DNA from: Lindgomyces ingoldianus
Taxonomy: Eukaryota > Ascomycota > Dothideomycetes > Pleosporales > Lindgomycetaceae
NCBI RefSeq assembly: GCF_010093535.1
Contig: NW_022985222.1
Location: forward strand, 4,686-68,685
DNA length: 64,000 nucleotides
Direction: 5' to 3'
Under the pieces are notes generated by a model. The model searched no databases and was not told the DNA's origin. It saw only the letters and a program-made list of their open reading frames with translations. Numbering within the stretch: position 1 is the first letter of the stretch; every line of letters starts with the position of its first letter. This document shows positions 21,066 through 32,365 of this stretch, piece after piece. The position numbers and the translations under genes were made by a program.

Positions 21066-21455
21066 AGTATTTAATATAGAAATCTATCTTAGCATGCATA
21101 CAGGTTAATGTAATAACTATGCTAGACTATTATATTTGCGTATCTTACTATAACTAACGCTAGACAAAAAAACTTATACTAAATTAAAGGCAGACTTAAC
21201 CTAAATCTGTCTCTACACACTACTACACAACTAATTTATTATTTAGGACTAGCTCTTACCTCTGCTGCCTTTAATGCCTTTATTGCCTCTACTGCCTCCA
21301 CCCCGCCCCTCTTAACCTGCACTACTAGTAGACTTCTTAACCTTTCTATTAGCTATATTATTAGGGTTAGCTATGTTATTATTACTAGGCTTAACTAGTT
21401 CTGTGTCCTTAGTAGGTGGCATATTGTTAGCTGCTTAACAAGACTAGGGCTAAGG

Positions 21456-24050
21456 CTAGGGCTTAAAGGTATTAGGGCTTAACTTATTATTACCTGTCTG
21501 TTTACGCTTATTACTGCTTATTTTTTTCTTGCTAGGCTTCTTCTTACTACCCTTTTTTACATTAGCCCTTTTCTTACTAGCTTTAGTAGTACAACTAATT
21601 TTACTAGGTGTAGCAGAAGGCTGCTTATTATTATCTAGCATCTTAACATTAATGTTAATTAGTGCTTCTTTAAGGCGCGCTAGCTGCCTAAATAAGCCTA
21701 ATTGCTCTAAAAAGAACTGTGTGTCCTTTAGCATAACAGGTTGCATCCTTCCTGCTATAGTCCTAGCAGGAGTGAGTGTCTCTAGGTTGTTAAGGAGCGC
21801 AGCTGTAGTAGCTATTAAAGTAAAGCTGCCTTTATTAGTGCTAACCCTAACATCCTCTCTGTGTTATGTGTTAAAGAGTTTTAGCAGGACCTTATTATAA
21901 TTAAGCTTTTTACTGTACTTACAAGCGCCTTTAAAAGTCTCTTTATTATTTAAGTTATACAGCTTATTATTCTATATAATAAAATTATTAAGAATATTCT
22001 ACCTAACACTAATTTAATTGCTAACAACCTTAACACCTTTAATGTTAACAGAAACTTCGCCTTTCTGCTTATTATACCTATTAATTAAGGTAGAAATGCT
22101 AGTAAAAGCATTTAAGGTTACATTTACTATCTAGCAGTAGTTACTTATATTTTTAACATAGTACTTAATAATAAGACAGTCCTTTGTCTATCTAAAGCGC
22201 ATAATTTGCCCACACGCTTAAATCTATATAGGAGAAGACAGAGTAGGCAAAAAAGCGTGCATATTGCAGCAGTTGTAATGCAGGTTAAGTCTAAAATTTA
22301 TATAGTAAGACATAACTAGAACCTTAAGGTCCTCATCCAGCACACTAGCACTGTAGGGATTGTTAGTAAGGTTCTAACTTAATAGCTGCTAGAATTTCTG
22401 TACAAGCTTATCTTTATGCTGCACATTACTACTAGAAATATGCGCGTTAGCCTTAATATTAAGAAGCAATAGAATAATAACAAGCAGCTGCTGCTTCTAA
22501 GAATTCTGTGCAAATATAAGAGCTTTTTTGTTACTCTTAATAATTTAGTTAGCAATAGCTATAAGGAGCGCGCAGAATTGCACTAATTAGCTTAAGAAAG
22601 GTTAGACAAGAAGTAGGCTAGCTCTAGGCTTACAGAGTTTATTAGGGCTAGAAAGCAGTAATATAATAAGCTTCTTAACACTAGCAGCAATTACATTATT
22701 CTTAATCTTACATATAAGTTTATACATCTAGCTAACATAATCTTAGAACGCAAAGAGCGTATTATATTCTCTAAGAACTAGATTATAGACCTTTTTTATT
22801 AACACTTCTGCTGTCTCTTAAGACAATTTATTATTAACTTTAATAAAATAAATAGATTTAGCAAAATAAAGCATAAAGTTAATAGACATTAAGTTTAGTA
22901 TACACACGTTCTAGAAGTTTAAAAACAGGTAATTACTATCTTTATCCTTAATTATCTTACTAACAAACTGTGGTGTATACCTAGCGTAGATAGCCTTACT
23001 CTTGCAGTTATTTTCTAGGTAAACCTAGACGCAGTAACTATAAAGCATTAAGTTTTTAATTATATGCTTAGTGCCTTTAGAGTTAATAACATACTTAGAT
23101 ATATAATTATGTTAGATTAGCACCTTAAACTAGATCTAGGCAATTTATTTACCTTATTTAGTAGAGCTTAGCTTGTTAGTAATAAATTTATTAAAGTAGT
23201 AGTATATAAAGTAGAGATAGCTAATGTTAGAATTAACTAGTGTCTTATTAGTGTACTTTTTATAAGAATTATATAGCTTGTTTACTTTAAGAAGTTTATT
23301 AGCCTGCTTATTAACCTTAGTTTACTAGATTAGACTAAGTAGGCCTCTAAAATCTAAGTATTTCTAGGGAATTAGTGTAGCAGTTATAATTATAGTCTAA
23401 GGAAGCTTAAGCTAGCAAACAGCATAGCTAGCTATACTATTAAAAGTTTTATAATACCTAGGAATATAAGCATAGCCTTAGCAACCTAAAGTACATCTAT
23501 AAGCACTTACTACTCTTTATCTAATGCGCTAGCTTAGAACATGCCTACTAGATAACTTTTTTATTCTTTAGATAAATAAAAGTAATTAATATCTAAGTTA
23601 ATATCTATCTTTTTTAACTATAAAGGTGTGTATTGCTTAAGAAGCTAATTCTTATGCGCAGTAAAACTATTTTAAGTATATAAAATGCTATAAAGAGTAA
23701 TAAGGATAACTTAAGAGTTTATTTTATTTTTAGAGTTAAAGATTAAATAGTCTTACTTAAGAGTACTAGTAATATATTTAACTCCTTTAATTTACTTAAG
23801 CAAGCAAGACTTATTACTAGAATAAATAATAACATAATATCTATTAGAAAAATTCTAAGCGTTAATAGCAGCCTGTTTAAATAAATAGGGTTAAGTAGCG
23901 TAGATAAATAGCTTAGGTGTAAGATAATTTTTAAAAGCCTTTTAATCTTTGTTATTATACAGCTGCTAAAGCTTAATCTTCCTTCTGTTAAGATACTAAA
24001 AAGTGTTAGTGTCTAAATTAGATAAGAAAGCAACACATAGAGAATAAGAA
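21456..24050 (-). pseudogene. SNF2-type helicase/ATPase pseudogene, copy 2
   Basis: Counterpart of 11629-14215 with the same motif order. The last 96 codons are open (21456-21746, MQPVMLKDTQFFLEQLGL to the Lys-rich tail KKKPSKKKISSNKRK). Upstream, the same frame continues through IATTAALLNNLETLTPART and a TAA where family sense suggests a Gln or Trp codon. More substitutions than copy 1, all of the RIP type that I compared. The opposing 123-codon plus frame over 21529-21900 is a shadow. Not functional. Confidence 0.72.
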
Positions 24051-24056
24051 TAAGTA

Positions 24057-24178
24057 CAGAGAGAAGAAGAAAAGAGAGAGAGAGAGAGAGGAAGAAGGGG
24101 GGTGTTTTAGGTTAAGTACACTAGTACTTAATCTAAAATCTTTCCCTTTTTTTTTTCTTTTTTTCTCTTCTCTCTGTC
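24057..24178. repeat. Long hairpin H3, copy 2
   Basis: Purine arm CAGAGAGAAGAAGAAAAGAG, centre TAAGTACACTAGTACTTAAT, pyrimidine arm ending TTCTCTTCTCTCTGTCCC. Pairing is partly lost in the C-run (CCCCCCC became TTTCCC). Confidence 0.82.
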
Positions 24179-24189
24179 CCTCTTTTTAG

Positions 24190-26760
24190 GTCTTTAGCAC
24201 TCTATAGTAATCTTTTAAATAAATAAGGTTAGTAAAACTTATAATATTCTAGAAAAGAAAGATAGTGTTAGTTTTACTAATGCTAACCTAGTTAACTAAG
24301 CACACACTACATAGTGCAGTGTTATCTTTTATAAATGTGTTATATTTGTCTGCAATTACAGCAGCCCCTATAATCTGCCACCACGTAGGCGTCTGTGCAG
24401 ATGTTATTCCTAGCAGTTAAGGATAGCTTTTATAGTAGACAAAATTAGTAGTTAAAGCTGCTTAATAGTCTTAAAGCTAGTAGACTAGATTTAACATAAG
24501 CTTTAATACTTTATGCTTATATTTATAAAATGCTGCATTAGTCTTTAGTAAGCCTATAATACTTTTATTTAGTAGATTTTTTTTATCCTTACTGTGCATC
24601 TATGTCTAGAGTGTGTTTACTAGTTTAGCACTATTTTAGGGTATAGTGTAAGCAGCCTTATATTTTTAATCTGCTAGCAGCTAAGCAGCAAATGCTAACA
24701 CGCTATTAGAATATTTATTTTTAAAATGTTAGCAGATCTTCTTGTTACTAAATTAAGCTAAAAAGTATAAAGTCTGCATATATAAGATGTAAATAAGTTA
24801 ATTTTAATGTGTAATGTTAAGCATAGCCTTTCTATTCTTATTATAAGCATTAAGTCCTAATAGGGCTTCTAGTGCAGAGGCAACAGAGCCTTGCGTAGGA
24901 GTAGACGCCTGAACCTTGTTATGCCCTAAAGGAGGAACAGGAACCTAGGTCTAGGTCTAGGTCTGCAGCAGATTAACAAGTGTTAGGGGGGTTTTTAGGT
25001 TAGGTACTAGTACGTATAGTAAAACTCTTTTTTAAGTATAATCTAACTTAAGTAGCTTATCTATTAATTAGCTAGGCTTCTCTATCTCTCCTTTAACATT
25101 ACTGCCTGTGTGTAGGGTAAGCTTGTGTTCTAGAGTTTTATTTTTTATTACATTGCTAGAATTAAACCTTAGGTTAGAGTAGTAGTTATCTATTTAGTCT
25201 ACTTTCTTATAGTTAAGTAGGTCCTAGATGTAAACTCTTTTATGCACTTTATTATTTTTAAACTATGTCTACCTTAAGTTTTTTTTATTCTTATTTACAT
25301 TTAGGCAGTAGAAGGATAATAGCATTACTAAAGTAGCTTTTCTTTTCTTTCTTGTGTAGTCTTTACCCTAACTATAGTTATGTCCTTTCTAGAAAGTTAG
25401 ATGCGCTACTCTGCTACTGCTGTCTCTGCTGCCTAGAATATTACATGCAGGTGCCTCCTCTTTGTCCTCCTTTAATCTATCTAATGTAGTGCTAAAATTA
25501 AAATTTAAATTTAAATTTAAATCTAAATCTAAATCTAAATCTAAATTTAAATTTAAATTTAAATCTAAATCTAAATCTAATTTTAAATCTAAATCTAAAT
25601 ATAAATGTAAATTAAAATTAGAACCTAGACTAGGCTTAAATACATTAAGTGCTTCTTCTAGCTTAGTAGAGTAGATAGCGTGTTCCTTAAGAACCTGTTT
25701 ACTGCTAAGCGCTTTAATCTGTTTTACAGCTTTAGCGCAGCTACTTCTTCTTAACTAGGTTAGTCTAGCGTAAGCTTCTAAAGTTCTTACACGCAAGATC
25801 TTAAAATTTAAGGCATTAGCTATAATAGTATCTATAGTAACATAATTACTACTATAAGGCTTAGAGTTAGCTGCTTATTTCTTAGCCTAGCTACTAAACT
25901 ACTTAAAACACTTAATAAAATTTTATGCCTAGTTAGAAATAAAAGTCTTAAGAATACTATAACTATAAAAAGGCCTGTTAGCTTATTTAAAGAAGTTAAA
26001 CATAACTACTTTTAGTATAAAAGTATACATCTTAACTTTTAATAGCATTTTAAAATTATAGAACTTTATTAGTGTGCCTTTAAAATAATAAGTTCTCTAG
26101 TATTAGTTATCTGCAATAGTGTTAAAAACTATTTACAGGTTAAGTCTTTTAGCATTACTAAAGCAGAAAAAATAGGCGCGCTAGAGTTAACTAGTTACTT
26201 TATAGAATTTATAATTACTCTTAATTATGTCTAAAAGCTTACCCTAGGTTGCATTAAAATATAGAGCTAACTATGTAATACTTTATATAGCTGCATATAG
26301 AATAATTTTACTAGTCTTAGTGTTTTACCTAACTACTTTAATGTTTTTTAAGTTTTAGTCTAATTTAGTAAGCTTATTAGTAATAAACTTTTTAATAGCT
26401 TTAGCTTAGGCTTACTTCTTTAGCTATTTATTCTTAAAGAATGTGTTTATAGTAAGATCTAGTTTAACTTTATAGTAGTCTTAAAACTTAGAAGAATAGT
26501 AAATTAGAAAAGCTAACTAAGATATAAAATTAGTGTTTAGATATAGTAAAAGGCTGCAAGTTTAGAGCTAACTATACTACTTTTTAAGCTCTGCCTAACT
26601 ATAGCTAGAAGATGCACTTAAATCTATAACTTTATTATAATGTTAGCTAAGCCTAAACCTAAATAAGTATAAGTTTACTAAGGAACTTAATAATATTATA
26701 AAATATATAAGATATGTACTAAGGTAAAAAGTTAAGCATAAGCACTAATTAAAAGGGAAA
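24190..26760 (-). pseudogene. Unrecognised coding remnant with Asp-Leu repeat, copy 2
   Basis: RIP-mutated duplicate of 14360-16905. The hexamer array at 25495-25613 is longer than in copy 1, and its plus-strand reading FKFKSKSK (25462-25674) is the shadow frame. H4 (24983-25035) and H5 (26774-26838) copies lie inside and at the right edge. No domain is recognised. Confidence 0.45.
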
Positions 26761-28017
26761 TAGAGATAAGTACTAAAGAGGAAAAAAGTTTAGCCTTAGG
26801 TACTAGTACATAAAGCTAAACCTCTCCTTTCCTCTTTATTAGCTCTAGCCTAGGCATACTAGAATAAAAAGTTTAGTAAATATAGAAAACACCTACTAAA
26901 TCTTAAGAGCTTAGCTTTAATACTAGACCTAGCTGTTTCTAGCTAGTTCCTAGGCAGGTTTGTTAGAGTGTAATAGGTTATTTCCACCGCAGCAGGTGGC
27001 AAATAGAGGTGGAGGATATAGAGAGGAAAGAAGGGGGGGGGCTTTTAGAATAGGTACTGCCTTAAAGGGACTTAGAAAAAACACTACACTTACTAAAATT
27101 AGCTAATTAGAACTTTAGTACACTACACTAGTTAGCACTAGCCTATAAATAACTTATAATTACTTTTTTAGTTAAAATTATTTAAATTTGCTAAAATTAC
27201 ACCTATTGTTGTTGTTATTGTTGTTATTATTGCTATTGTTGCTGCTGCTGCTTCTGCTGCTAGAGCAGAGAGTAGTAGATTATAGAGGTAAAAAGAGCTT
27301 ATAAGGTTGCAAATAGTTGTTTATAGCTAGCGCGCGTGCTAAGCCTATATGTGGTTAGTGCACTAGCAGTGACAAGTAGGTACCTATACTAAAACCCTCT
27401 CTCTACCCCCTAGCTATCTTCTTATTCTACATGTTAGCTAGACCTATGCTAAGCTGTTTAGCTACATGTTAGAATAATAAATAAAACCCTTAGCTAAAAA
27501 TATACTAATTATTTTATGTTAACTTTAAAAGAGTATCTTATATAGAGTTTAGCGCATTTTACATTATAACGCATGCTGTATTATAGTAAATTTACCTGTT
27601 ATGTGTGCTACTACATATATACATGTTAAGGAGCAGACAAAGAGAGGAGGTTTAGTAATACATACTAGTACTTATACTAAAACCTCTACCTTCTCTTCCT
27701 TCTACTCTCTCTTCCTCCCTCTCCTTCTTCTCTTTCTTTTAGCTATCTCCTGCCTATAGGTTTACACTATAGCTACGCTAATTATTTTATAGATCTTACT
27801 ATTATCTCTTTTTAATAATACCTAAGCAACGCTTAACCTATGTGCTATTATAACTATAAAATATTATCTTAATTAACCTTGCTAGAGTTTTCTAAAAAGA
27901 CATTAACTTATTACGCATCTACAGTAAGTCTTCTACACTACAGAGGGATAATTCACTATTTTATAGACTATCTTAGTTTCTACGCACTACTACCACCTAC
28001 CCTAGCTATTGCAGCAT

Positions 28018-29560
28018 GTCTATTATCTATGTACTACTAACTGCTGGAGGTGGGTGCTGTTTAATTCCACTAAAAACCTAAATGCGGCAAGCGCTTAATG
28101 CTAGCTAAGTACCATAATGCTATTCCTAACTACCCACAAACTATATATATGCATACTATATTACAGAATCTAGCTTGCAGAGCCTTTGCAAAACAGTTCT
28201 GTCTATTATCTATGTACTACTAACTGCTAGAGGTGGATGGTGTTTAATTCCACTAAAAACCTAAATGCAGCTAGCGCCTAATACTAGCTAAGTACCACAA
28301 TGCTATTCCTAACTACCCACAAACTATATGTATGCATACTATATTACAGAATCTAGCTTTTAGAGCCTTTGCAAAACGTTTCTGTCTATTATCTATGTAC
28401 TACTAACAGCTAGAGGTGGATGGTGTTTAATTCTACTAAAAACCTAAATGCAGCTAGCGCCTAATGCCAGCTAAGTACCACAATGCTATTCCTAACTACC
28501 CACAAACTATACAGATGCATACAATATTACAGAATCTAGCTTGTAGAGCCTTTGTAAAACGTTTCTGTCCATTATCTACCTACTACTAGCTGCTAGAGGT
28601 GGATGGTGTTTAATTCTACTAAAAACCTAAATGCAGCTAGCGCCTAATGCCAGCTAAGTACCATAATGCTATTCCCGACTACCTACAAACTATATAGATG
28701 CATACAATATTACAGAATCTAGCTTGCAGAGCCTTTGTAAAACGTCTCTGCCTATTTTCTACTTACTACTAACCGCTAGAGGTGGATGGTGTTTGATTCC
28801 ACTAAAAACCCAAATGCAGCTAGCGCCTAATGCTAGCTAAGTACTATAATGCTATTCTTGACTACCTATAAACTATATAAATGCATACAATATTACAGAA
28901 TCTAGCTTGCAGAGCCTTTGTGAAATGTTTCTGTCTATTATTTATGTACTACTGACTGCTGGAGGTGGGTGCTGTTCAATTCCACCAAAAACCCAAATGC
29001 GGCTAGCACCCAATGCCAGCCAAGTACCATCCATAATGCTATTCCCGACTACCCACAAACTATATAGATGCATACAATATTACAGAATCTAGCTTGCAGA
29101 GCCTTTGCAAAACGTCTCTGCCTATTTTCTACTTACTACTAACAGCTGGAGGTGGATGGCGTTCAATTCCACCAAAAACCCAAATGCGGCTAGCGCTCAA
29201 TGCCAGCCAACCACAATGCTATTCCCGACTACCCACAAACTGTATAGATGCATACAAAATTACAGAATCTAGCTTGCAGAGCCTTTGCGAAACGTTTCTG
29301 TCTATTATCTACGTACTACTGACAGCTGGAGGTGGATAGCGTTCAATTCCACTAAAAACCCAAATGCGGCTAGCGCTTAATGCCAGCCAAGTACCACAAT
29401 GCTATTCCTGACTACCCACAAACTGTATAGATGCATACAAAATTGCAGAATCTAGCTTGCAGAGCCTTTGTAAAACGTTTCTGTCTATTATCTATGTACT
29501 ACTAACAGCTAGAGGTGGATGGTGTTTAATTCCACCAAAACCCTAAATGCAGCTAGCGCC
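28018..29560. repeat. 183-bp satellite array, copy 2, about 9 monomers
   Basis: (G/A)GAGGTGG anchors near 28040, 28231, 28412, 28597, 28780, 28963, 29142, 29325 and 29507. Monomer length varies slightly: one monomer lacks AAGTAC near 29210 and another has the same CATC-type insertion near 29027 as copy 1. The in-frame tail after the array (CTTGCTAAACAATCC... to TATATAG near 29658) is also open here. Short frames at 28907 and 29094 are parts of the repeat frame. Confidence 0.93.
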
Positions 29561-29763
29561 CCTTGCTGCCTTGCTAAACAATCCTCTTACTAAAAACGGT
29601 CAAGACCTCTCTAATGCCTACCTTTCAACCACTCTCTCTTCTGCCACAACGCCTATATAGCTTAACCGCTGCCTGCCTGTAGCTTTTGAACCTGTTTTCG
29701 TCCCTTTGCGCGAAAAAACCCCTACTGTCCCAGGTCTAACCTTATGCCTGTTTCTGCAGTTCA

Positions 29764-29984
29764 TTTTCTTCTCTTACTAGAGGTTAATAGGTTTTAGTAT
29801 TTTATTTTATAATAAGTCTAGTGTTAAATGTAAATAAAAAGATAGTAGGAAAAGAAAAGGTAAAAAGAAAATTAGTTTTATAAAGTGTAAGTTTAAAGAC
29901 AAAGAAGAAGCGTAAGCAGTTATTTATTTTAGTAAAGCTACTTTAGTTCTTACTCTAAGATGTAAAGATGCTAGGGGCGGGAAG
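29764..29984. other. Spacer between the duplicated unit and the palindrome cluster
   Basis: An AT-rich stretch with a purine-rich run (AAAAGATAGTAGGAAAAGAA). No gene or repeat is recognised. Confidence 0.5.
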
Positions 29985-30239
29985 CTTGTGCCCTCTTAGG
30001 GCAAGCCTTTTAGACAGAAACCACATGCAAGGACATAGTAGAGAAAGATCTTGCCCCTAGGAGCAAGCCTTTAGTCTAGAGCCTAGGGGTATATAGATGC
30101 AGGGCAGGCGGCTCTTGCCCCTAGGGGCAAGCCTTTAAGCTAGAAGCTAGAGGCAATGGATTCAGGGCCAGGACTTCTTGCCCCTAGGGGTAAGCCTTAA
30201 TAGCGTATACAATATATACATTCTCGCCCCGGGGGGCAA
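29985..30239. repeat. Cluster of five CTTGCCCCTAGGGGCAAG palindromes
   Basis: Inverted repeats at 29985-30010, 30050-30072, 30114-30136, 30177-30198 and 30223-30239. Three or four share CTTGCCCCTAGGGGCAAG followed by CCTTT. The first (CTTGTGCCCTCTTAGGGCAAG) and last (CGCCCCGGGGGGCAA) are variants. Spacing is about 63-65 bp, then 46 bp. Spacers are partly alike (AGGGCAGGCGG, AGGGCCAGGAC). They lie 150-400 bp past the stop of the minus-strand gene ending at 30389, so they could be transcribed in its 3' end and fold. A role in 3'-end formation is only a suggestion. Confidence 0.88.
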
Positions 30240-30388
30240 CTTAATCCTATGGCAGTAGTACTGTTTCCCACCATAGTATTTAATTAACTAATATACATGC
30301 TACATAGTAAATTGTAGTTTAAGTACTAAAATTTTATTAGAGTATCCTGTTTGCTTGTATAGACCGCCTGCTTGTAAAATACGTTGTG

Positions 30389-32365
30389 TTATGAATCTTC
30401 ATAGTTGAAACTGCTAGACTCGTCGCCGGTGCTGCGATTAAATGGTTGGGTTTCTTGTTCAGACTCAACTTTCCGGGATTGGTTCTTCTTCTGTAACCGA
30501 CGCCACCATAACCCTCGCTTCTTAGTCTGGGGTCTATCTTCAGGCCTTTCTTCTAAATTAACATCGCACCGGATCCTATTCAGTTGGACAATATCATTCG
30601 CTCTCCGTTCGATGTCGCGATTCAGCAGCTTACTAGAGTCTCCACTTAGTCTGTTGACAGTAAACAGCAAGATCATAATGGCTAATAAAGCCACTACTGG
30701 TACCATGGTCCAAAGTAGCCAACCGTCTTGCCATTCCTGGGGAGAGAGCTCATCCAAGTTAATATATGCCGGATTTTGCCCTGTCAAAACCCCACCACGA
30801 CAGTAGCAGCTATTGAAATATCCGATTTGGGCCGCTGACACTGATAGTATGAAGTAAATAGCGATGATTATGTCCTTAGCGACAGTCGACAACCACAGCG
30901 TCTTGGCCCTCTTAATGCAGGTGAGATTTTTCAATGCATAATCCAGAATGATGCTTAGTACCCAGCTAGCCATGATTAATGTCCACGCGAATGAGCGGCA
31001 GCCAAACCCGATCAGTGGTGTGCAGTATGATAGAAGCAGGGCGGGCAAGTAGCTTCCTAACACGACAAAAAGGACTGATAAGATTCCGAGCCCGAATGGT
31101 CCGCATCTGGCCACATAAGCCTTAGTACTGTTGATGGACTTGTGCGGGCGCCAAGCGCAGTTCATGCCAAGGTATCCAGCTATGGAAGGCCAGTCTGTGA
31201 GGATATCAATCTCGATGTCTCCTGGAGAAAGAGGCCGACGAGCCTCATCTCCGTCGCTTTCTCCGGCCTCGTTCTCTGGTCTCCAATGTGCATTCTTATC
31301 AAGAATAAATGGAGGAAATAGTGGTCGTTTGTCTGCGACACTTTGATAATGGTTTTTGAGATCGCGGCGCAGTTCCTGAATAATATCCACGACCGCAGTT
31401 GGAGAAGTGAATGAGCCAATATTACCGCTGATCTTTACAATGGGAATGAATATGAATAGTAATGAGACAATCGCAATAGTGTGCGGGGTCTGGTTGTTGA
31501 GTCTCTCAGACCAAGTTCGTATGTATGCACCACACAGTGCGCCAATCATTGCGATTATGGCAACCCAGGAAGCAAGCCGACTCTCGGAGCGGTTCGAGGT
31601 CAGTCGCTGCGCGGCTAGCTCGATTAAATAACTTTCAGTGGCGTCTAAACTTGATCTCGTAGGGTGCTGGAGTCTGTTCCCGTTTGATGGGTGTTGTCCT
31701 ACTCTATCAAGTTCGCTGCAGCTGCCACTTTGGCTTGCTACCGGGGTAGGCACGCTTTGGGGTGGGGCCTGCCGGCTTAGAGGTCGACAGTGGTAAACGG
31801 GTTTTCGGCGCTTGAGTTCTTTCAGGAAATATGTAGAGGCATCCACCCATCCCACTTCATCATAAGCAGCCCATATTGTAGCTATATCTTCCCCACTCCT
31901 CACCAAACCCGACGTCTTCGCCTTGCTGAGTAATAGTTGATTTTTTTGCTGTCGAACAAGCATACTCCAGATGCTATCAACCGGATCGCCAAGTAGATGC
32001 ATAACGACGAATGTAGTGTTGAGACCCGACAGAGGCGCGAAATGGAAATGGGAAATCAGAACCGAAACCGGAATCAACCAGAGCGCTAATCGGGATAAAG
32101 TTTCCCTTGCTGGCCATAACATGTAGCCATCGCCACATTTTTTTTCGCACCCCTGGTACGTGAGAAGTGTGCGATTGTTGGAGATAGCTTTTCGCGTCCT
32201 CGGGTCAACGAGGGTGTGGATCCATTGCGCGTCGCTCGTTTTTGTCGGGTCTAAGGCATTCACTGTTTTCAGACAGTCAACGAAGTCGACATTGTGAACC
32301 CAACGAAAGGAGGACACGAGCGGAGTGCTGACGCACATCAAAAGAGGGACGACGGTTAGTCGCAT
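30389..32365 (-). CDS. Intact secretory-pathway multi-pass membrane protein of unknown function
   Basis: A 658-codon uninterrupted frame, the only clear intact gene here. Residues 1-19 (MRLTVVPLLMCVSTPLVSS) look like a signal peptide. A short luminal part follows with Cys73 and Cys77 (QGCEKKCGDGYMLWP). Hydrophobic segments lie near 92-110, 266-283, 295-311, 423-447, 457-475, 496-515 and 548-570, giving about seven spans. Between 140 and 260 is a Ser/Pro/Gln-rich loop. The conserved-looking HLLGDPVDSIWSML (123-136) and CEKKCGDGY remind me of an uncharacterised ascomycete membrane-protein family, recalled without a search. Cys519, Cys522 and an Arg/Lys-rich C-terminal tail (610-632) are further marks. 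N-X-S/T sites include 64, 116, 258, 291, 412 and 480. GC content and codon use are ordinary, unlike the mutated flanks. No introns are needed. Function, ligand and final membrane are unknown. Confidence 0.88.
   Translation of the reverse strand: MRLTVVPLLMCVSTPLVSSFRWVHNVDFVDCLKTVNALDPTKTSDAQWIHTLVDPRTRKAISNNRTLLTYQGCEKKCGDGYMLWPARETLSRLALWLIPVSVLISHFHFAPLSGLNTTFVVMHLLGDPVDSIWSMLVRQQKNQLLLSKAKTSGLVRSGEDIATIWAAYDEVGWVDASTYFLKELKRRKPVYHCRPLSRQAPPQSVPTPVASQSGSCSELDRVGQHPSNGNRLQHPTRSSLDATESYLIELAAQRLTSNRSESRLASWVAIIAMIGALCGAYIRTWSERLNNQTPHTIAIVSLLFIFIPIVKISGNIGSFTSPTAVVDIIQELRRDLKNHYQSVADKRPLFPPFILDKNAHWRPENEAGESDGDEARRPLSPGDIEIDILTDWPSIAGYLGMNCAWRPHKSINSTKAYVARCGPFGLGILSVLFVVLGSYLPALLLSYCTPLIGFGCRSFAWTLIMASWVLSIILDYALKNLTCIKRAKTLWLSTVAKDIIIAIYFILSVSAAQIGYFNSCYCRGGVLTGQNPAYINLDELSPQEWQDGWLLWTMVPVVALLAIMILLFTVNRLSGDSSKLLNRDIERRANDIVQLNRIRCDVNLEERPEDRPQTKKRGLWWRRLQKKNQSRKVESEQETQPFNRSTGDESSSFNYEDS

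Larger units (their letters stand above)
21066..29763. repeat. Large duplicated unit, copy 2 (~8.7 kb)
   Basis: Collinear with 11239-20086 but richer in A+T. The left boundary is AGTATTTAATATAGAAATC and the right boundary CTGTTTCTGCAGTTCA. The join at 28017 (AGCATG to TCTATTATCTATG) skips the ~370 bp present in copy 1. With the array and module in front it makes a ~9.7-kb tandem repeat period. Confidence 0.92.

Noticed and set aside
21529..21900. Hydrophobic 123-codon plus-strand frame, and its counterpart at 11774-12097
   Set aside because: The minus strand carries the SNF2 C-terminal frame with Lys-rich tail; the Leu-rich plus reading is its complement.
29985..30239. Bacterial-type terminators
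   Set aside because: No T-run follows the stems and the context is fungal; kept only as a palindrome cluster.
30405..30806. 133-codon plus-strand frame and other small frames within 30389-32365
   Set aside because: Shadows of the intact minus-strand gene.
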